The notes: generated by a model not told the origin, from the letters alone. Shown: positions 31,779 to 42,002, counted from the stretch's first letter. The stretch is DNA of 64,000 nucleotides from Hyphobacterium marinum (GCF_036330325.1 NZ_JAZDRO010000005.1:1-64000); one strand, 5' to 3'. Numbers and translations are program-made.

Positions 31779-34691
31779 CTAATCCGTCGCGGCCAGGCCA
31801 GAAATCTGCACATGCCGGGCAAAACAGTCCGTGACAAAGCTCGCATGCTCGCCGATCAGGGCCTGAAGTGCCACGAGGTCGTCGACACCGGCGATGGCGG
31901 CCATGCGTTGTGCGAAGCCTCTTGCGGCACTGGCGGGATCGAAACCCGATCCGTGCGCGGTCCGGATCAGCTGCATCAGCGCCAGGTACAGCCGGCCGAT
32001 GTCACACATCCGCGCGGCCTCCTCATCGTCGAGCAGCCCGGCGTCAGCCAGCGCAAGAAGCGCATCAAAAGTCGAGGCCTGGCGCGTCATCACGCCGTCA
32101 TTCAGCGCAATCAACTGCAGGGTCTGGGCGATGAATTCGATGTCGACCAGACCGCCGGCACGGTGTTTGAGGTCCCAGTCTCCGGCAGCCGGGCGCGCCG
32201 CACGCATGCGGTTGCGCATGGCACCGGCGTCGGCACGGATTTGCTCAGGATCGCGACGGATGGAAAGGGCCGCATCAATCGCGGCTTCTATAGTGCCGTT
32301 CAGCGCCTCATCTCCGCAAACGATACGGGCGCGTGTGAGCGCCATATGCTCCCACGTCCAGGCAGACTGGGCGTAATAGTCGGCAAAGCGGGACACGTGC
32401 ACGGCCACCGGACCGGACTTGCCCGAGGGCCGCAACTGCATGTCGACCTCATAGAGCCCACCTTCCTCGGTCGGGACGGATAGCGCGCTGATCAGCCTTT
32501 GCGTCAGCCGGGCAAAGTAGTTGTCGGGGACAGCCGCATCACTGTCCGCCGCACCGTCATAGACGAGCATCAGGTCGAGATCGGAATCGGCGGCCAGTTC
32601 GCGCCCGCCAAGTTTGCCCATGCCAATCACGGCGAACGATCCCGGCACGTCGCCAAACCGGGCGGCCATCACGTCCTGGGCGGCGCGGGCCATGGCCCGG
32701 ATGCAGGCATCGGCGAGGTCGGCAAACGCTTTGCCTGCAGCGCGCGGACCGGCCCGACCAGTCAGGATCTGCGACCCGATACGGAAGCGCTCTTCCCGCG
32801 AGATCCGGCGCACTTCATTCATCCGGCCCTCGAAGCTCATGCTGGCCGGCAGGCGCGCCTTCATGAGAGCGTCCATGGAGCGCTCGGCCCCCTCACCCAG
32901 CGGTCGGACGAATTCGGGGTCCAGCATCGCATCCAGGATAGCCGGGCGCTGGGCCAGTGTCCGGGCCATGGCCGGTGCCAGACCAATGATGCCCACCAGG
33001 CTGGTTGCGAGACCGGGCTCATTCTTCAACAGGGAAAGCGGCTGCACCCCCATCGGCAGATTTTCGAAGAAAGCGGCGAAACGTACGAGAGCCGCATCCG
33101 GCTCACCGGTTTCGGCCAGCGCATCGATCAGGCGCGGCGCGAGCTTGGTCAGCAATTCACGCGCGCGAGCCGTGCGAACAGCGCGTGCCTTGCCGCCTGC
33201 CCAGCCATTAAACCGGCTCCAGACGGCCTGGGGATCCGAAAAGCCCAGCCTTTTTAGGGTCGCGAGCGTATCGGGTGTCGGATCAACGCCGGTAAAGACC
33301 AGGCTGCCAGCCGACGAGGCGAGCGTATCGCTCTCGTCGAACTGATCGCTGAAGATCGTGTGAACACGCGTCAGGACTGACCGGATGCGATCATCAAACG
33401 TGTCGAGCGAACTTTCCCCCCACAACGCAGCCACCCGTGCGCGCTGGCCGTCATCGGCCGGCAGGGTCTGGGTGGGCTCGTCCTCCAGCATCTGGATCCG
33501 GTGTTCGATCCCGCGCAGGAAGGCATAATCGTTCGACAGGCTCTGGGGATCCACGCCCTCCAGCTTGCCGCTGGCGCAGAGGGCTGGCAGCGCCTCGACC
33601 GGAGAGCGGGCCCGCAGGTCGCGATCACGGCCCCCGAACACGAGCTGGGGAATTTGCGCGATGAACTCGATTTCGCGGATACCCCCGCGCCCGAGTTTGA
33701 GATCATGGCCTGCAGCCCGGATTCTGGCCCGGTCACCGACCCGCTGGATCTGGCGCGCGAGCGAGCGAATGTCATCCACAGCGGCAAAGTCGAGCGTTCG
33801 CCGCCAGATGAAGGGTCCAAGGTCGCGCAGGAAGGCGGCGCTCGCCCGGCTATCACCGGCGCAACGCCGCGCCTTGATATAGGCCGCCCGCTCCCAGTTC
33901 TGGCCCATCGCTTCGTAATAGCGCATGGCGGATTCGACGCTGACCGCGACCGGTGTGGAGGACGGATCGGGACGCAGTCTCAGATCGACCCGGAAGACAT
34001 AGCCCCCGGCATTGGCCTCCTGCAGCGTCCGGGTCACGGCCTGGACCAGCTTGACCGCGACCTGGCGCGGGTCCTTCTCGGTTTGCCGGGCCAGGATTTC
34101 CGGGTCGTAGAAGGCCACCAGGTCGATATCGCTTGAGAAGTTGAGCTCTTCCGCGCCCAGCTTCCCCAGCGCCAACAGGAACAGGCCGGGCACCGGGTTT
34201 TCCGGATCGGCCGGTTCAGCCAGGCGGCCCCGTTCGGCCATGAATCGCGCTGCGCCCAGAAGCGCGGACTGAACCGCGGCGTCCGCAAACCCGGACAGCG
34301 CTCGCGTCATGGCCGAGGTCGTCCACAGCCCGGTCACCTCGCACAGCGCGCATAAAAGATGGAATTTCGCCTTGGCATCGCGGAGGCGGTCGTCAAGCTC
34401 CCCGCCGTCCGCGGCGTCCCGGCCCGCCCGGAGCACATCATCGAGAAGCCGGTCCGCCAGTTTCTCGGGAGAGGTCGACGCCAGTTCGGTCACCACGTCA
34501 GGGCACCGCTGCGCCAGACGTGCCAGGTAGGGCGCGGCACCGAAAACCGATCTCAGGAAGGCCCGCGACGCATCATCAAGCCGGGCCAGCGTCTCCGCAT
34601 CGAGGGCCTGGAGCGCCCGCTCACCGCAGTCCGGATCGATATCCGGCAATACGGGCAAAGGGTGGTCGAAGAGAGTCGCAGGGTCCGGCAT
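31779..34691 (-). CDS. glnE: Bifunctional glutamine synthetase adenylyltransferase/deadenylylase
   Basis: A 970-aa regulator of glutamine synthetase. Two nucleotidyltransferase domains are visible: the N-terminal deadenylylase with LNFSSDIDLVAFYD and the C-terminal adenylyltransferase with LGGRELAADSDLDLMLVYD; a PII-responsive linker lies between. Its activity links nitrogen status (GlnB~UMP, glutamine) to GlnA adenylylation. Full length for the family. It starts 30 bp after the sensor kinase gene stop on the same strand and may share its transcript. Confidence 0.95.
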   Translation of the reverse strand: MPDPATLFDHPLPVLPDIDPDCGERALQALDAETLARLDDASRAFLRSVFGAAPYLARLAQRCPDVVTELASTSPEKLADRLLDDVLRAGRDAADGGELDDRLRDAKAKFHLLCALCEVTGLWTTSAMTRALSGFADAAVQSALLGAARFMAERGRLAEPADPENPVPGLFLLALGKLGAEELNFSSDIDLVAFYDPEILARQTEKDPRQVAVKLVQAVTRTLQEANAGGYVFRVDLRLRPDPSSTPVAVSVESAMRYYEAMGQNWERAAYIKARRCAGDSRASAAFLRDLGPFIWRRTLDFAAVDDIRSLARQIQRVGDRARIRAAGHDLKLGRGGIREIEFIAQIPQLVFGGRDRDLRARSPVEALPALCASGKLEGVDPQSLSNDYAFLRGIEHRIQMLEDEPTQTLPADDGQRARVAALWGESSLDTFDDRIRSVLTRVHTIFSDQFDESDTLASSAGSLVFTGVDPTPDTLATLKRLGFSDPQAVWSRFNGWAGGKARAVRTARARELLTKLAPRLIDALAETGEPDAALVRFAAFFENLPMGVQPLSLLKNEPGLATSLVGIIGLAPAMARTLAQRPAILDAMLDPEFVRPLGEGAERSMDALMKARLPASMSFEGRMNEVRRISREERFRIGSQILTGRAGPRAAGKAFADLADACIRAMARAAQDVMAARFGDVPGSFAVIGMGKLGGRELAADSDLDLMLVYDGAADSDAAVPDNYFARLTQRLISALSVPTEEGGLYEVDMQLRPSGKSGPVAVHVSRFADYYAQSAWTWEHMALTRARIVCGDEALNGTIEAAIDAALSIRRDPEQIRADAGAMRNRMRAARPAAGDWDLKHRAGGLVDIEFIAQTLQLIALNDGVMTRQASTFDALLALADAGLLDDEEAARMCDIGRLYLALMQLIRTAHGSGFDPASAARGFAQRMAAIAGVDDLVALQALIGEHASFVTDCFARHVQISGLAATD

Positions 34692-34721
34692 GGCACCAGA
34701 CTGACGCGCTCCCGGTCAGTT

Positions 34722-36143
34722 TCAAGAGGCTTGTTTGGCCGGTGGTATGATCAGCGCCGCACGCAGGCCCGGCCCCATTCCGTCCATGATGCCGGGACCG
34801 TCGCTCAGCTCCAGCGTCGCGCCATGAATGTCGGAAATGGCCTTCACCAGGCTCAGCCCCAGACCCGAGCCGGGCTGGCTGCGCGATTTCTCCAGCCGGA
34901 CAAATCGCTGTGTGGCGCGCACACGATCGGATTCGGGAATCCCGGGGCCGGTATCGGTTACCGAGAGCTCGATTTCGCCCGACGCGCACCGTCGTAGACG
35001 CAGGGCGATGGCTCCGCCCGCAGGCGTATATTTCACGGCATTGTCGAGCAGGTTCGCGAGGGCCTGGGACAACAGGCCCCGGTCGCCGCGGACTTCCGTT
35101 CCCGTCTCGATCTCGGCCTCGAACCGCAGCCCGGCTTCCTCGCAGACCGGTTCATAGAGTTCACAGAGATCTTCCACGATCTGCGCCGGATCCATCCGGG
35201 AGAAGGACTGACGCCGCTCGCCAGCTTCGAGCCGGGAGATCGACAGGATGGCGTTGAACACGCCCAGCAGCTCGTCGGCATCGCTGACAGCTTGCGTCAG
35301 GGACGCTTCCCGCGATTCCAGATCCCCATCCTCGCGCAGGGCGTCATCAAGCCGGTTTCGCATGCGCGTCAGGGGCGAACGAAGATCGTGGGCAATGGAA
35401 TCCCCGGCATTCTTCATGCGCGCCATCAATTCCTCGATCCGGTCGAGCATGGCGTTGAAATTGGCAGAGAGTTCGTCGAGTTCGTCACCGGTATTGGTTC
35501 GCGGCGCGCGCCGCTTCATGTCGCCCGCCTCAACGGCATGGGCGACGCGGTTGATCTGGTCGAGCCGGATGGCAAACCGCCGGCTGATGAAGACACCCGA
35601 GGCCACGCCAAGCGCCAGGGCCAGCGCAGACGCGGCCAGCACGGCCCGGAGCATGCCGCCGATCAGGCGGTCCTCGTCCTCGACATCCATGCCGACGAAA
35701 ATCTGGTAGCCGCTGGGAAGGGGTGATATCCGCCCGCGGGCGAGGCGCTCGTCCTTCTCGCTCTCTTCCTCACCGGCGGGCGGCCGCATGTACTGAAATT
35801 CGAGCCGCCCGTCATTATCGGCACCGGTCTCGGGCAACCCACTGAGATTGCCTGAAATTCTCCGACCGCTCGGATGGACCAGCAAGTAAAGGAAGTCGCT
35901 GCCGCCGACACTGCGCTGGAGGATGTAGCGATTGACCGACTGGATCCCGCCATCGCGGAAGCGGGTTTCAACCGTGGCGATTTCTTCTTCCACAGCCGCA
36001 TCGGTTCGGTTCAGCGACACGCCGACCGACGCGAAATAGACGAAGGTCAGGATCACCAGGCTGGAGGCGGCCAGAAGCGCCGCCGACAACAGGGTGACCC
36101 TGAACGCCGTCGTTCGGAGGAAGGCCGGCGCGAAGCGCCTCAT
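34722..36143 (-). CDS. Two-component sensor histidine kinase
   Basis: A 473-aa kinase with two membrane helices (about 15-38 and 168-190) flanking a periplasmic region, then HAMP, HisKA with SIAHDLRSPLTRMR (phospho-His) and an ATPase domain with NLLDNAVKYTP, VTDTGPGIP and GSGLGLSLVKAI. The periplasmic region contains an acidic stretch (EEESEKDE). It lies 6 bp after the response regulator gene and after degP, so it likely senses envelope stress. Position and order resemble the RR-HK pair between degP and glnE in rhizobia. Confidence 0.92.
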   Translation of the reverse strand: MRRFAPAFLRTTAFRVTLLSAALLAASSLVILTFVYFASVGVSLNRTDAAVEEEIATVETRFRDGGIQSVNRYILQRSVGGSDFLYLLVHPSGRRISGNLSGLPETGADNDGRLEFQYMRPPAGEEESEKDERLARGRISPLPSGYQIFVGMDVEDEDRLIGGMLRAVLAASALALALGVASGVFISRRFAIRLDQINRVAHAVEAGDMKRRAPRTNTGDELDELSANFNAMLDRIEELMARMKNAGDSIAHDLRSPLTRMRNRLDDALREDGDLESREASLTQAVSDADELLGVFNAILSISRLEAGERRQSFSRMDPAQIVEDLCELYEPVCEEAGLRFEAEIETGTEVRGDRGLLSQALANLLDNAVKYTPAGGAIALRLRRCASGEIELSVTDTGPGIPESDRVRATQRFVRLEKSRSQPGSGLGLSLVKAISDIHGATLELSDGPGIMDGMGPGLRAALIIPPAKQAS

Positions 36144-36149
36144 CCCGCG

Positions 36150-36821
36150 TCAGGCCTGAAGCCGGTAGCCGGCCCCTCGGACCGTATGCAGCAATGCCCG
36201 ATCAAACGGCTTGTCGATCTTCGACCGCAGGCGCGAGATATGCACGTCGATGACATTGGTCTGGGGGTCGAAATGGTAGTCCCAGACTTTTTCGAGCAGC
36301 ATGGTGCGGGTCACGACCTGCCCGGAATGCTTCATGAGGAATTCCAGCAGACGGAATTCGCGGGGCTGCAGGAGGATTTCCTCCTCGCCGCGCAACACGG
36401 TGCGGGCGAGCAAGTCCATTTCCAGATCACCAACCGTCAGGCGGGTGCGCACAGTTTCCGGATCACGCCGGCGGACCAGGGCCTCGACCCGGGCCAGCAG
36501 TTCGGCAAAGGCGTAGGGTTTCACGAGATAGTCGTCCCCGCCCGCCTTCAGGCCTTCCACGCGGTGATCGACTTCACCGAGCGCTGACAGGATCAGCACG
36601 GGAGAGCGATCGTCTTCCGCCCGCAAGGTCTCGACCACGGTCAGCCCGTCCATCTTGGGCAGCATGCGGTCGACAACCAGCACGTCGTAGTCGGCGGCCC
36701 GGGCCATCTCCAGCCCTTCCTCGCCATCGGCGGCATGGTCGACGACATGGCCGGATTCCCGAAGTCCCTTGCGGATGTAGTTCGCGGCTTCGCGGTCGTC
36801 CTCGATGATCAGAATGCGCAT
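36150..36821 (-). CDS. OmpR-family response regulator
   Basis: A 223-aa transcription factor. The receiver has IEDDREA, phospho-Asp in VLVVDRMLPKMDG and the conserved Lys in YLVKPYAF; the C-terminal winged helix has LLQPREFRLLEFLMKH, DVHISRLRSKID and a terminal VRGAGYRL. The pair with the kinase downstream is clear. It is placed directly after degP (33 bp), suggesting control of that protease and of envelope genes. Confidence 0.93.
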   Translation of the reverse strand: MRILIIEDDREAANYIRKGLRESGHVVDHAADGEEGLEMARAADYDVLVVDRMLPKMDGLTVVETLRAEDDRSPVLILSALGEVDHRVEGLKAGGDDYLVKPYAFAELLARVEALVRRRDPETVRTRLTVGDLEMDLLARTVLRGEEEILLQPREFRLLEFLMKHSGQVVTRTMLLEKVWDYHFDPQTNVIDVHISRLRSKIDKPFDRALLHTVRGAGYRLQA

Positions 36822-36854
36822 ATCCCTCTCCCCTGCCTTGTCTGTCGGGTCCGG

Positions 36855-38315
36855 TCAGACCGCGTCGAGCTGCAGCGCCACATAGCGCTGGCCGTTTGTG
36901 CCCTGCACCAGAAGCAGGATGGCCGAGCGTCCGTCGTCGCGGGCGGTATCGACCGCGGCCACAAAGTCCTCGACCGTGTTCACGTCTTCGCCGCCAGCCT
37001 CGATGATGACATCGCCGCGCCGAAGGCCCTTGATGGCAGCCTCTTCGCCACCATTGACGTTTTCCACCAGAAGGCCCGTACCGCTCTCGGACGGAGCCAG
37101 CTCCATACCGAAATAGGTGGCCGCTTCGGGCTCTTCGCCGACACCCGGCAGATTATTGAGCGTGTTCTCGTCAGGACGCTGGGCCAGCGTGATGCGAATC
37201 GTGTCTTCATCACCGTCGCGCAGCACGCGGAAGCTGACCTCCTGGCCGGCGGCGATTGCGCCGACCCGGCGGGTCAGATCACCGGAATCCTCGATCTCGG
37301 TGCCATTGATCGAAAGCACGACATCACCGCGCTCCAGACCACCCTCATCGGCCGGTCCGCCGGCTACCAGCGAGGACACAATGGCCCCCCGGCGTTCGGT
37401 CAATCCAAGGCTTTCCGCGATGTCCGCGGTCACATCCTGAATCGTCACGCCAAGCCAGCCGCGTGCCACGCTGCCTGTCTCGAGAAGCTGGGCGACGATG
37501 TTCGCCGCAACACCGGAAGGAATGGCAAAGCCGATCCCGACATTGCCGCCAGACGGTGAGAAAATCTGGGAATTCACACCGATGACATTGCCGTGCAGGT
37601 CGAACGTCGGACCACCGGAATTACCCCGGTTGATCGGCGCATCGATCTGGATGAAGTCGTTATAGGCCGTGGTGGCAATCTCGCGTCCGGTTGCCGAGAC
37701 GATGCCGGCCGTGGCGGTCCCACCGAGGCCAAACGGGTTGCCAACGGCGACGACCCAGTCACCGACGCGGATATTCGGTTCCTCGGCCAGCGTCACGAAA
37801 GGAAAGCTGCGGTCATCATCCACCGTCACCTGCAACAGCGCGATGTCGGTCAACGGGTCAGTGCCGATGACACGGGCCGGCAGTTCGCCGCCATCGGGAA
37901 GGTCAATCGTGATCTCGCTGGCATTGGCGATCACGTGGTTGTTCGTGACGACATGGCCTTCTGCCGAGATGAAGAATCCCGAACCCAGCGAACGCCCTTC
38001 CCGCTGTTGGGGCGCGCGGTTTCCGAACTCACGCTCCATCCATTCGCGGAATTGCGGCGGCAGGTTTTCCAGATTGGGCGCAGCATTGGGTCCTACCGGC
38101 GCGGTGACGGTCGCATTGATCGACACCACCGCCGGGCTGACCCGCTCGATCAGGTCCGCAAATGACATCGGCGCACCATTCGGTGCCGCGATAACCAGCG
38201 GTCGCTCAGCAGATTGGGCCAGCGTTGCCGGAGCCAGCGTGGTCCCTGCGGCGAACGCCGTCAGCGCAAAGACCGAAACACCGGCAAGTTGGCGGATACG
38301 GGAGGTGCGGATCAT
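36855..38315 (-). CDS. degP: Do/DegP-family periplasmic serine protease
   Basis: A 486-aa HtrA protease. A signal peptide (residues 1 to about 32, ending ATLA) precedes the trypsin-like domain with the catalytic triad: His in VVTNNHVI, Asp in DPLTDIALL, Ser in NRGNSGGPTF. Two PDZ domains follow (about 270-360 and 385-480). It degrades or refolds misfolded envelope proteins. The ATG at 38315 is preferred because it opens the signal peptide; the upstream ORF extension lacks coding character. First gene of the degP-RR-HK block. Confidence 0.93.
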   Translation of the reverse strand: MIRTSRIRQLAGVSVFALTAFAAGTTLAPATLAQSAERPLVIAAPNGAPMSFADLIERVSPAVVSINATVTAPVGPNAAPNLENLPPQFREWMEREFGNRAPQQREGRSLGSGFFISAEGHVVTNNHVIANASEITIDLPDGGELPARVIGTDPLTDIALLQVTVDDDRSFPFVTLAEEPNIRVGDWVVAVGNPFGLGGTATAGIVSATGREIATTAYNDFIQIDAPINRGNSGGPTFDLHGNVIGVNSQIFSPSGGNVGIGFAIPSGVAANIVAQLLETGSVARGWLGVTIQDVTADIAESLGLTERRGAIVSSLVAGGPADEGGLERGDVVLSINGTEIEDSGDLTRRVGAIAAGQEVSFRVLRDGDEDTIRITLAQRPDENTLNNLPGVGEEPEAATYFGMELAPSESGTGLLVENVNGGEEAAIKGLRRGDVIIEAGGEDVNTVEDFVAAVDTARDDGRSAILLLVQGTNGQRYVALQLDAV

Positions 38316-38437
38316 GGTGGGTCTTTTCCTCTTGTCCTGATGCCACATGGCGTGACCGTCTTGTTGACCGGTCCCGCGTAACGGCGTCGTGGCTTAAATC
38401 TTACGGAATCATTACATGGCGGGTCCGCCAGGGGAGT

Positions 38438-39655
38438 TCAAGACTCCAGGCGGGTGCGGACCACGACCGGTTCGTGTAGCGTCCGGTGGACCGGGCAGCG
38501 GTCAGCGATTTCCAGCAGGCGCTGGCGTTGGTCGGCGTCGAGGTCGCCCTCAATGCGGAGTGTCCGTTCGAAAATGTCGACCTTGACCGACGTGTCCGGG
38601 CAGTGCTCGCAATCGTCGGCGTGGTCTTTGTTGTGGACGACCGTCACGGTGACGCGGTCCAGCGGCCATTTCTTGCGGTTCGCATACATGCGCAGCGTCA
38701 TCGACGTGCACCCGGCCAACGCAGCGGCGATAAAGCCATAGGGCGTCATACCCGAATTTCCGCCACCGACCGATTCCGGCTCATCGGTCAGCACAGCATG
38801 ATCCTGGTTGACCACCCAGTTCTGGTACGGCCCCTGCCCCGTCTCCTGAACGACCACGCCGTCGCGCACGGCCGCCGGTGGGTCAGGCAGCGGTGACGGC
38901 GCGCCATAGCGCCGGGCCCAGGCCGAAATCATGCCGGCCGCGAAACGGGCATCGGCCTCAGCCGTCAGCATGTGGTCGGCTCCATCCAGGCCGACAAAGG
39001 ACTTCGGGTGACGCGCCGCGACGAATATCCGGGTGGCATTGTCGATCCCGACCAGCTCATCGACCGGGGAATGCAGAACCAGAAGTGCACGGCCGAGGCG
39101 GGAGATCCTGTCCTCCAGCGCGTGGCCTTCCAGGTCATCGAGGAAGTGTTTGCGAATGCGGAAAGGCCGGCCTGCCAGTTCGACAGTCGCTTCGCCGTCG
39201 CGGCTGATCGTATCGAGGTCCGCGGCGAAATGGCGGGTGACATGGCTGGCATCTGACGGGGCCCCGATGACGGCGACCGCTGTTACCGTGGGCAGGTCGC
39301 CCGCCGCCGAAATCACGGCCGCACCGCCCAGGCTGTGTCCGATCAGCAGGGTCGGCGCGCCGCCCCGGCCTTCCAGGAATTGCCCGGCCGCGACGATGTC
39401 TTCGACATTCGAGGAGAAATTCGTGTTGGCAAAATCACCATCGGAATTTCCCAGTCCGGTGAAATCGAAACGCAGGACGGCAATGCCCTCACGGGCCAGC
39501 TCCCGGGATATCCGGGACGCGGCCAGCACGTCCTTGGAACAAGAAAAGCAATGCGCGAAAATCGCATGGGCGCGCGGCGTTCCGAGCGGCAGGTCGAGGC
39601 GCGCGGCTAGGCTGTGCCCCTGTGATCCCTCGAACTCGACCTTTTCCGATTTCAT
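38438..39655 (-). CDS. Alpha/beta-hydrolase and OsmC domain fusion
   Basis: A 405-aa two-domain protein. The N-terminal alpha/beta hydrolase (about 1-255) has the nucleophile elbow IGHSLGGAAV, DFTGLGNSDG and a late Asp/His pair (HSPVDELVG, DGADHML). The C-terminal OsmC-like domain (about 270-405) has AGCTSMTLRMYANRKKWPL and ADRCPVHRTL, giving the two redox cysteines of the peroxidase. This fusion exists as a known family; it probably handles organic hydroperoxides or esters. The ATG at 39655 is chosen; 44 upstream in-frame codons look non-coding. It separates ccmH from degP in an otherwise familiar gene order. Confidence 0.88.
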   Translation of the reverse strand: MKSEKVEFEGSQGHSLAARLDLPLGTPRAHAIFAHCFSCSKDVLAASRISRELAREGIAVLRFDFTGLGNSDGDFANTNFSSNVEDIVAAGQFLEGRGGAPTLLIGHSLGGAAVISAAGDLPTVTAVAVIGAPSDASHVTRHFAADLDTISRDGEATVELAGRPFRIRKHFLDDLEGHALEDRISRLGRALLVLHSPVDELVGIDNATRIFVAARHPKSFVGLDGADHMLTAEADARFAAGMISAWARRYGAPSPLPDPPAAVRDGVVVQETGQGPYQNWVVNQDHAVLTDEPESVGGGNSGMTPYGFIAAALAGCTSMTLRMYANRKKWPLDRVTVTVVHNKDHADDCEHCPDTSVKVDIFERTLRIEGDLDADQRQRLLEIADRCPVHRTLHEPVVVRTRLES

Positions 39656-39708
39656 GCCGGTCCCCCGCTTCCTACCATCCCGTCCTCTTGCCAACCTGCG
39701 GGCGGGTG

Positions 39709-40074
39709 TCACGGTTCCCGTCGCGACCGGCTCGCCATGATCAGCATACCGCCGCCTGCCAGCAGGAAGATGAGTGGTGCCAGCCACAGGGGCAAGGTCC
39801 GCCAGTCGAATGGCGGCCGCAACAGGACCTCGTCACGATAGCTTTGCGCCAGTTCCGCGCGGATCGACGCGGCGTCATCGCCGCGCGCCACACGCACGCG
39901 GATGAAGTGGCGCATGTCCTGGGCCAGGGCCGCATCGGAATCGGCTATGGATTGCCCGGCGCACACCACGCAGCGGATTTCCTGCATGATCGCCTCGGCC
40001 CGCGCCGTCTCGACCGCGTTCAGCGTCGGCCCCGGTGTTGCAGTCAGCAAAATGGCCGTCACAAGCGCGATCAT
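39709..40074 (-). CDS. ccmH: Cytochrome c maturation protein CcmH
   Basis: A 121-aa membrane-anchored periplasmic thiol oxidoreductase (CycL/CcmH). The redox motif is RCVVCAGQSIADSDA; an N-terminal signal-like helix and a C-terminal membrane helix (LPLWLAPLIFLLAGGGMLI) flank a helical domain. It reduces apocytochrome c CXXCH before heme attachment. It starts inside the ccmF stop (ATGA). No dsbE/ccmG is interposed, matching the rhizobial cycHJKL layout where ccmABCDG is elsewhere. Confidence 0.93.
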   Translation of the reverse strand: MIALVTAILLTATPGPTLNAVETARAEAIMQEIRCVVCAGQSIADSDAALAQDMRHFIRVRVARGDDAASIRAELAQSYRDEVLLRPPFDWRTLPLWLAPLIFLLAGGGMLIMASRSRREP

Positions 40075-42002
40075 GCCGGTCTCCGGCGGTGTGCAGCCTG
40101 TCCAGCCAGCGCGGTCAGCCCGCCGAGCGCTATCAGCGCGGCCCCCAAGCCCAACAGCCAGACAAACGGATTGAAGGACGCCCGGACCTCATAGGCCACG
40201 GTCCCGTCGCCGCGTGTATGAGGATCGCCAAGCGACACATAAAGATCACCGCGTACGCCTGACCGGATCGCGACCTCGCGCGTATTCTGGTCATTGGCCG
40301 GATAAAAGCGCCGTTCCGGACGTAAACGGCCCAGCGTGCGTCCGCCCTCGGTGGCCACCAGGATTGCACTGTCGGCCATGTAGTTGGCACCATCCGCGCG
40401 GGTGACGCTTTCCAGGGCCAGAATGGTGTCCCCGACCTGCATGGTTTCGCCCGGGGCTAGCGAGCGCGAGATTTCCGGCGCTCCGGTGGAATCCGCGGCA
40501 GCCCCGAGGGCCACCAGCCCGATCCCCGCATGGGCCATGGACCGGCCAGCTGACGCCAGGCGAGGCCCGAGACCGGCCTGGCCGCGTGATCGCTGATAGT
40601 CACTGATCGCGCCGGCGATGGCCCACGCGCCGACAAAGGCTCCGGCGATGGCGAAGATGGACCCACCGGCAAACATCAGCGCCAGTCCGGCTATCGAGGC
40701 CGGGACCAGCCACAAAGCAGCTGTCAGGGAGATTGCGACGGGTCTCAGGCCGGCCTTGCGCCAGGGCAGGAAGGGTGCAAACGGCAGGAAAACCAGCAAC
40801 AGCGCGAGGAAGGGCGTCGCGACGGTATTGAAATACGGTGCGCCGACCGAAATCATTCGCCCGCCCAACGCATCGATGATCAGCGGCATCAACGTCCCGG
40901 TCAGCACGACGCCAGCGGTCACGACGAGGAAAAGATTGTTGGCTCCGATAAAGGCTTCGCGGCTTGTCGGCTCAAACCCGTCGCCGCGTCCGAGCGTCGA
41001 GGCCCGCCAGCCAAACAGTGCCAGCCCGCCCCCCGCGATCACAGCCAGCATGACCAGGATCCACAATCCCCGCTCCGGATCGAGCGCGAAGGCGTGAACG
41101 GATGTCAGCACGCCGGACCGCACCAGAAACGCCCCCAGTGCCGAAAGCGAGAAAGCGGTCAGTGCCAGAAAGGCCGTCCAGCCGGGGAAGGCACCACTGC
41201 GCTGCGTGGCGATGGCCGAATGGATGAGAGCGGTGGCAACCAGCCACGGCATGAAGCTGGCATTCTCGACCGGGTCCCAGAACCACCAGCCACCCCAGCC
41301 AAGCTCGTAATAGGCCCACCAGGCCCCGAGCGAGATTCCAGCGGTCAGGAAAGCCCAGGCTGCGACCGCCCAGGGCCGAAGGGCTTCGGCAAGCACCCGC
41401 CCGCCACGCCCTTCGATCAGACCAGCCGCCGCAAGGGAAAACGCCGCCGAGAGGCCGACATAGCCGACATAGAGCATGGGCGGATGCATCGCGAGGGCCG
41501 GGTCCTGCAGGATCGGGTTGAGGCCCCGCCCTGCCAGTTCTGCCGGATCAAGCCGGTCGAACGGGTTCGACGCGAAAAACAGGAAAGCGATGAAAAGGAG
41601 TTGCAGCCCGCCCTGCACCGCCGTGGCGCGCAGGCGCAGCCCGTCATCGGAGCGTGGCCCCCAGCGGTTGAGACCGGCACCGACACCGGCGAGCAGCAGA
41701 CACCAGAGCAGCATTGAGCCCTCATGCCCGCCCCAGACCGCCGCGATCTTGTAGAAAACCGGCTTGTCGACATGGGAGTTCGCCGCGACATAACCGACCG
41801 AGAAATCCGATTGCAGGAACAGGACGGCCAACAGAACAAACGCCGCTCCAAGCGTGCCCAGCGCGACCGCACTGGCCCGGCCCGTGGCGACGGCCAGGGG
41901 TCCGACATTGCCAGCACGAGCCGCTCGCCATCCGAACAGGAGTTGGGCGACCGACGCGATCAGGGCAATCGCAACGAGAAAGCGTCCCAGCTCGGCAATC
42001 AA
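40071..42002 (-). CDS. ccmF: Cytochrome c heme lyase subunit CcmF
   Basis: A 643-aa polytopic membrane protein, about 15 helices. The heme-handling WWD domain reads GGWWFWDPVENASFMPW, and periplasmic His residues and HEGSMLLW are present. CcmF with CcmH/CcmI ligates heme from CcmE to apocytochrome c. Full length for the family. Overlaps ccmE upstream and ccmH downstream by four bases each. Confidence 0.95.
   Translation of the reverse strand: MIAELGRFLVAIALIASVAQLLFGWRAARAGNVGPLAVATGRASAVALGTLGAAFVLLAVLFLQSDFSVGYVAANSHVDKPVFYKIAAVWGGHEGSMLLWCLLLAGVGAGLNRWGPRSDDGLRLRATAVQGGLQLLFIAFLFFASNPFDRLDPAELAGRGLNPILQDPALAMHPPMLYVGYVGLSAAFSLAAAGLIEGRGGRVLAEALRPWAVAAWAFLTAGISLGAWWAYYELGWGGWWFWDPVENASFMPWLVATALIHSAIATQRSGAFPGWTAFLALTAFSLSALGAFLVRSGVLTSVHAFALDPERGLWILVMLAVIAGGGLALFGWRASTLGRGDGFEPTSREAFIGANNLFLVVTAGVVLTGTLMPLIIDALGGRMISVGAPYFNTVATPFLALLLVFLPFAPFLPWRKAGLRPVAISLTAALWLVPASIAGLALMFAGGSIFAIAGAFVGAWAIAGAISDYQRSRGQAGLGPRLASAGRSMAHAGIGLVALGAAADSTGAPEISRSLAPGETMQVGDTILALESVTRADGANYMADSAILVATEGGRTLGRLRPERRFYPANDQNTREVAIRSGVRGDLYVSLGDPHTRGDGTVAYEVRASFNPFVWLLGLGAALIALGGLTALAGQAAHRRRPA

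Noticed and set aside
31134..32483. 449-aa plus-strand frame over the EF-hand gene and glnE end
   Set aside because: Antisense to two clear genes; no domain, no start context.
40071..40074. Loss of ccmG (dsbE) as an anomaly
   Set aside because: ccmG is missing between ccmF and ccmH, but the alphaproteobacterial cycHJKL layout normally lacks it there, with ccmABCDG elsewhere.
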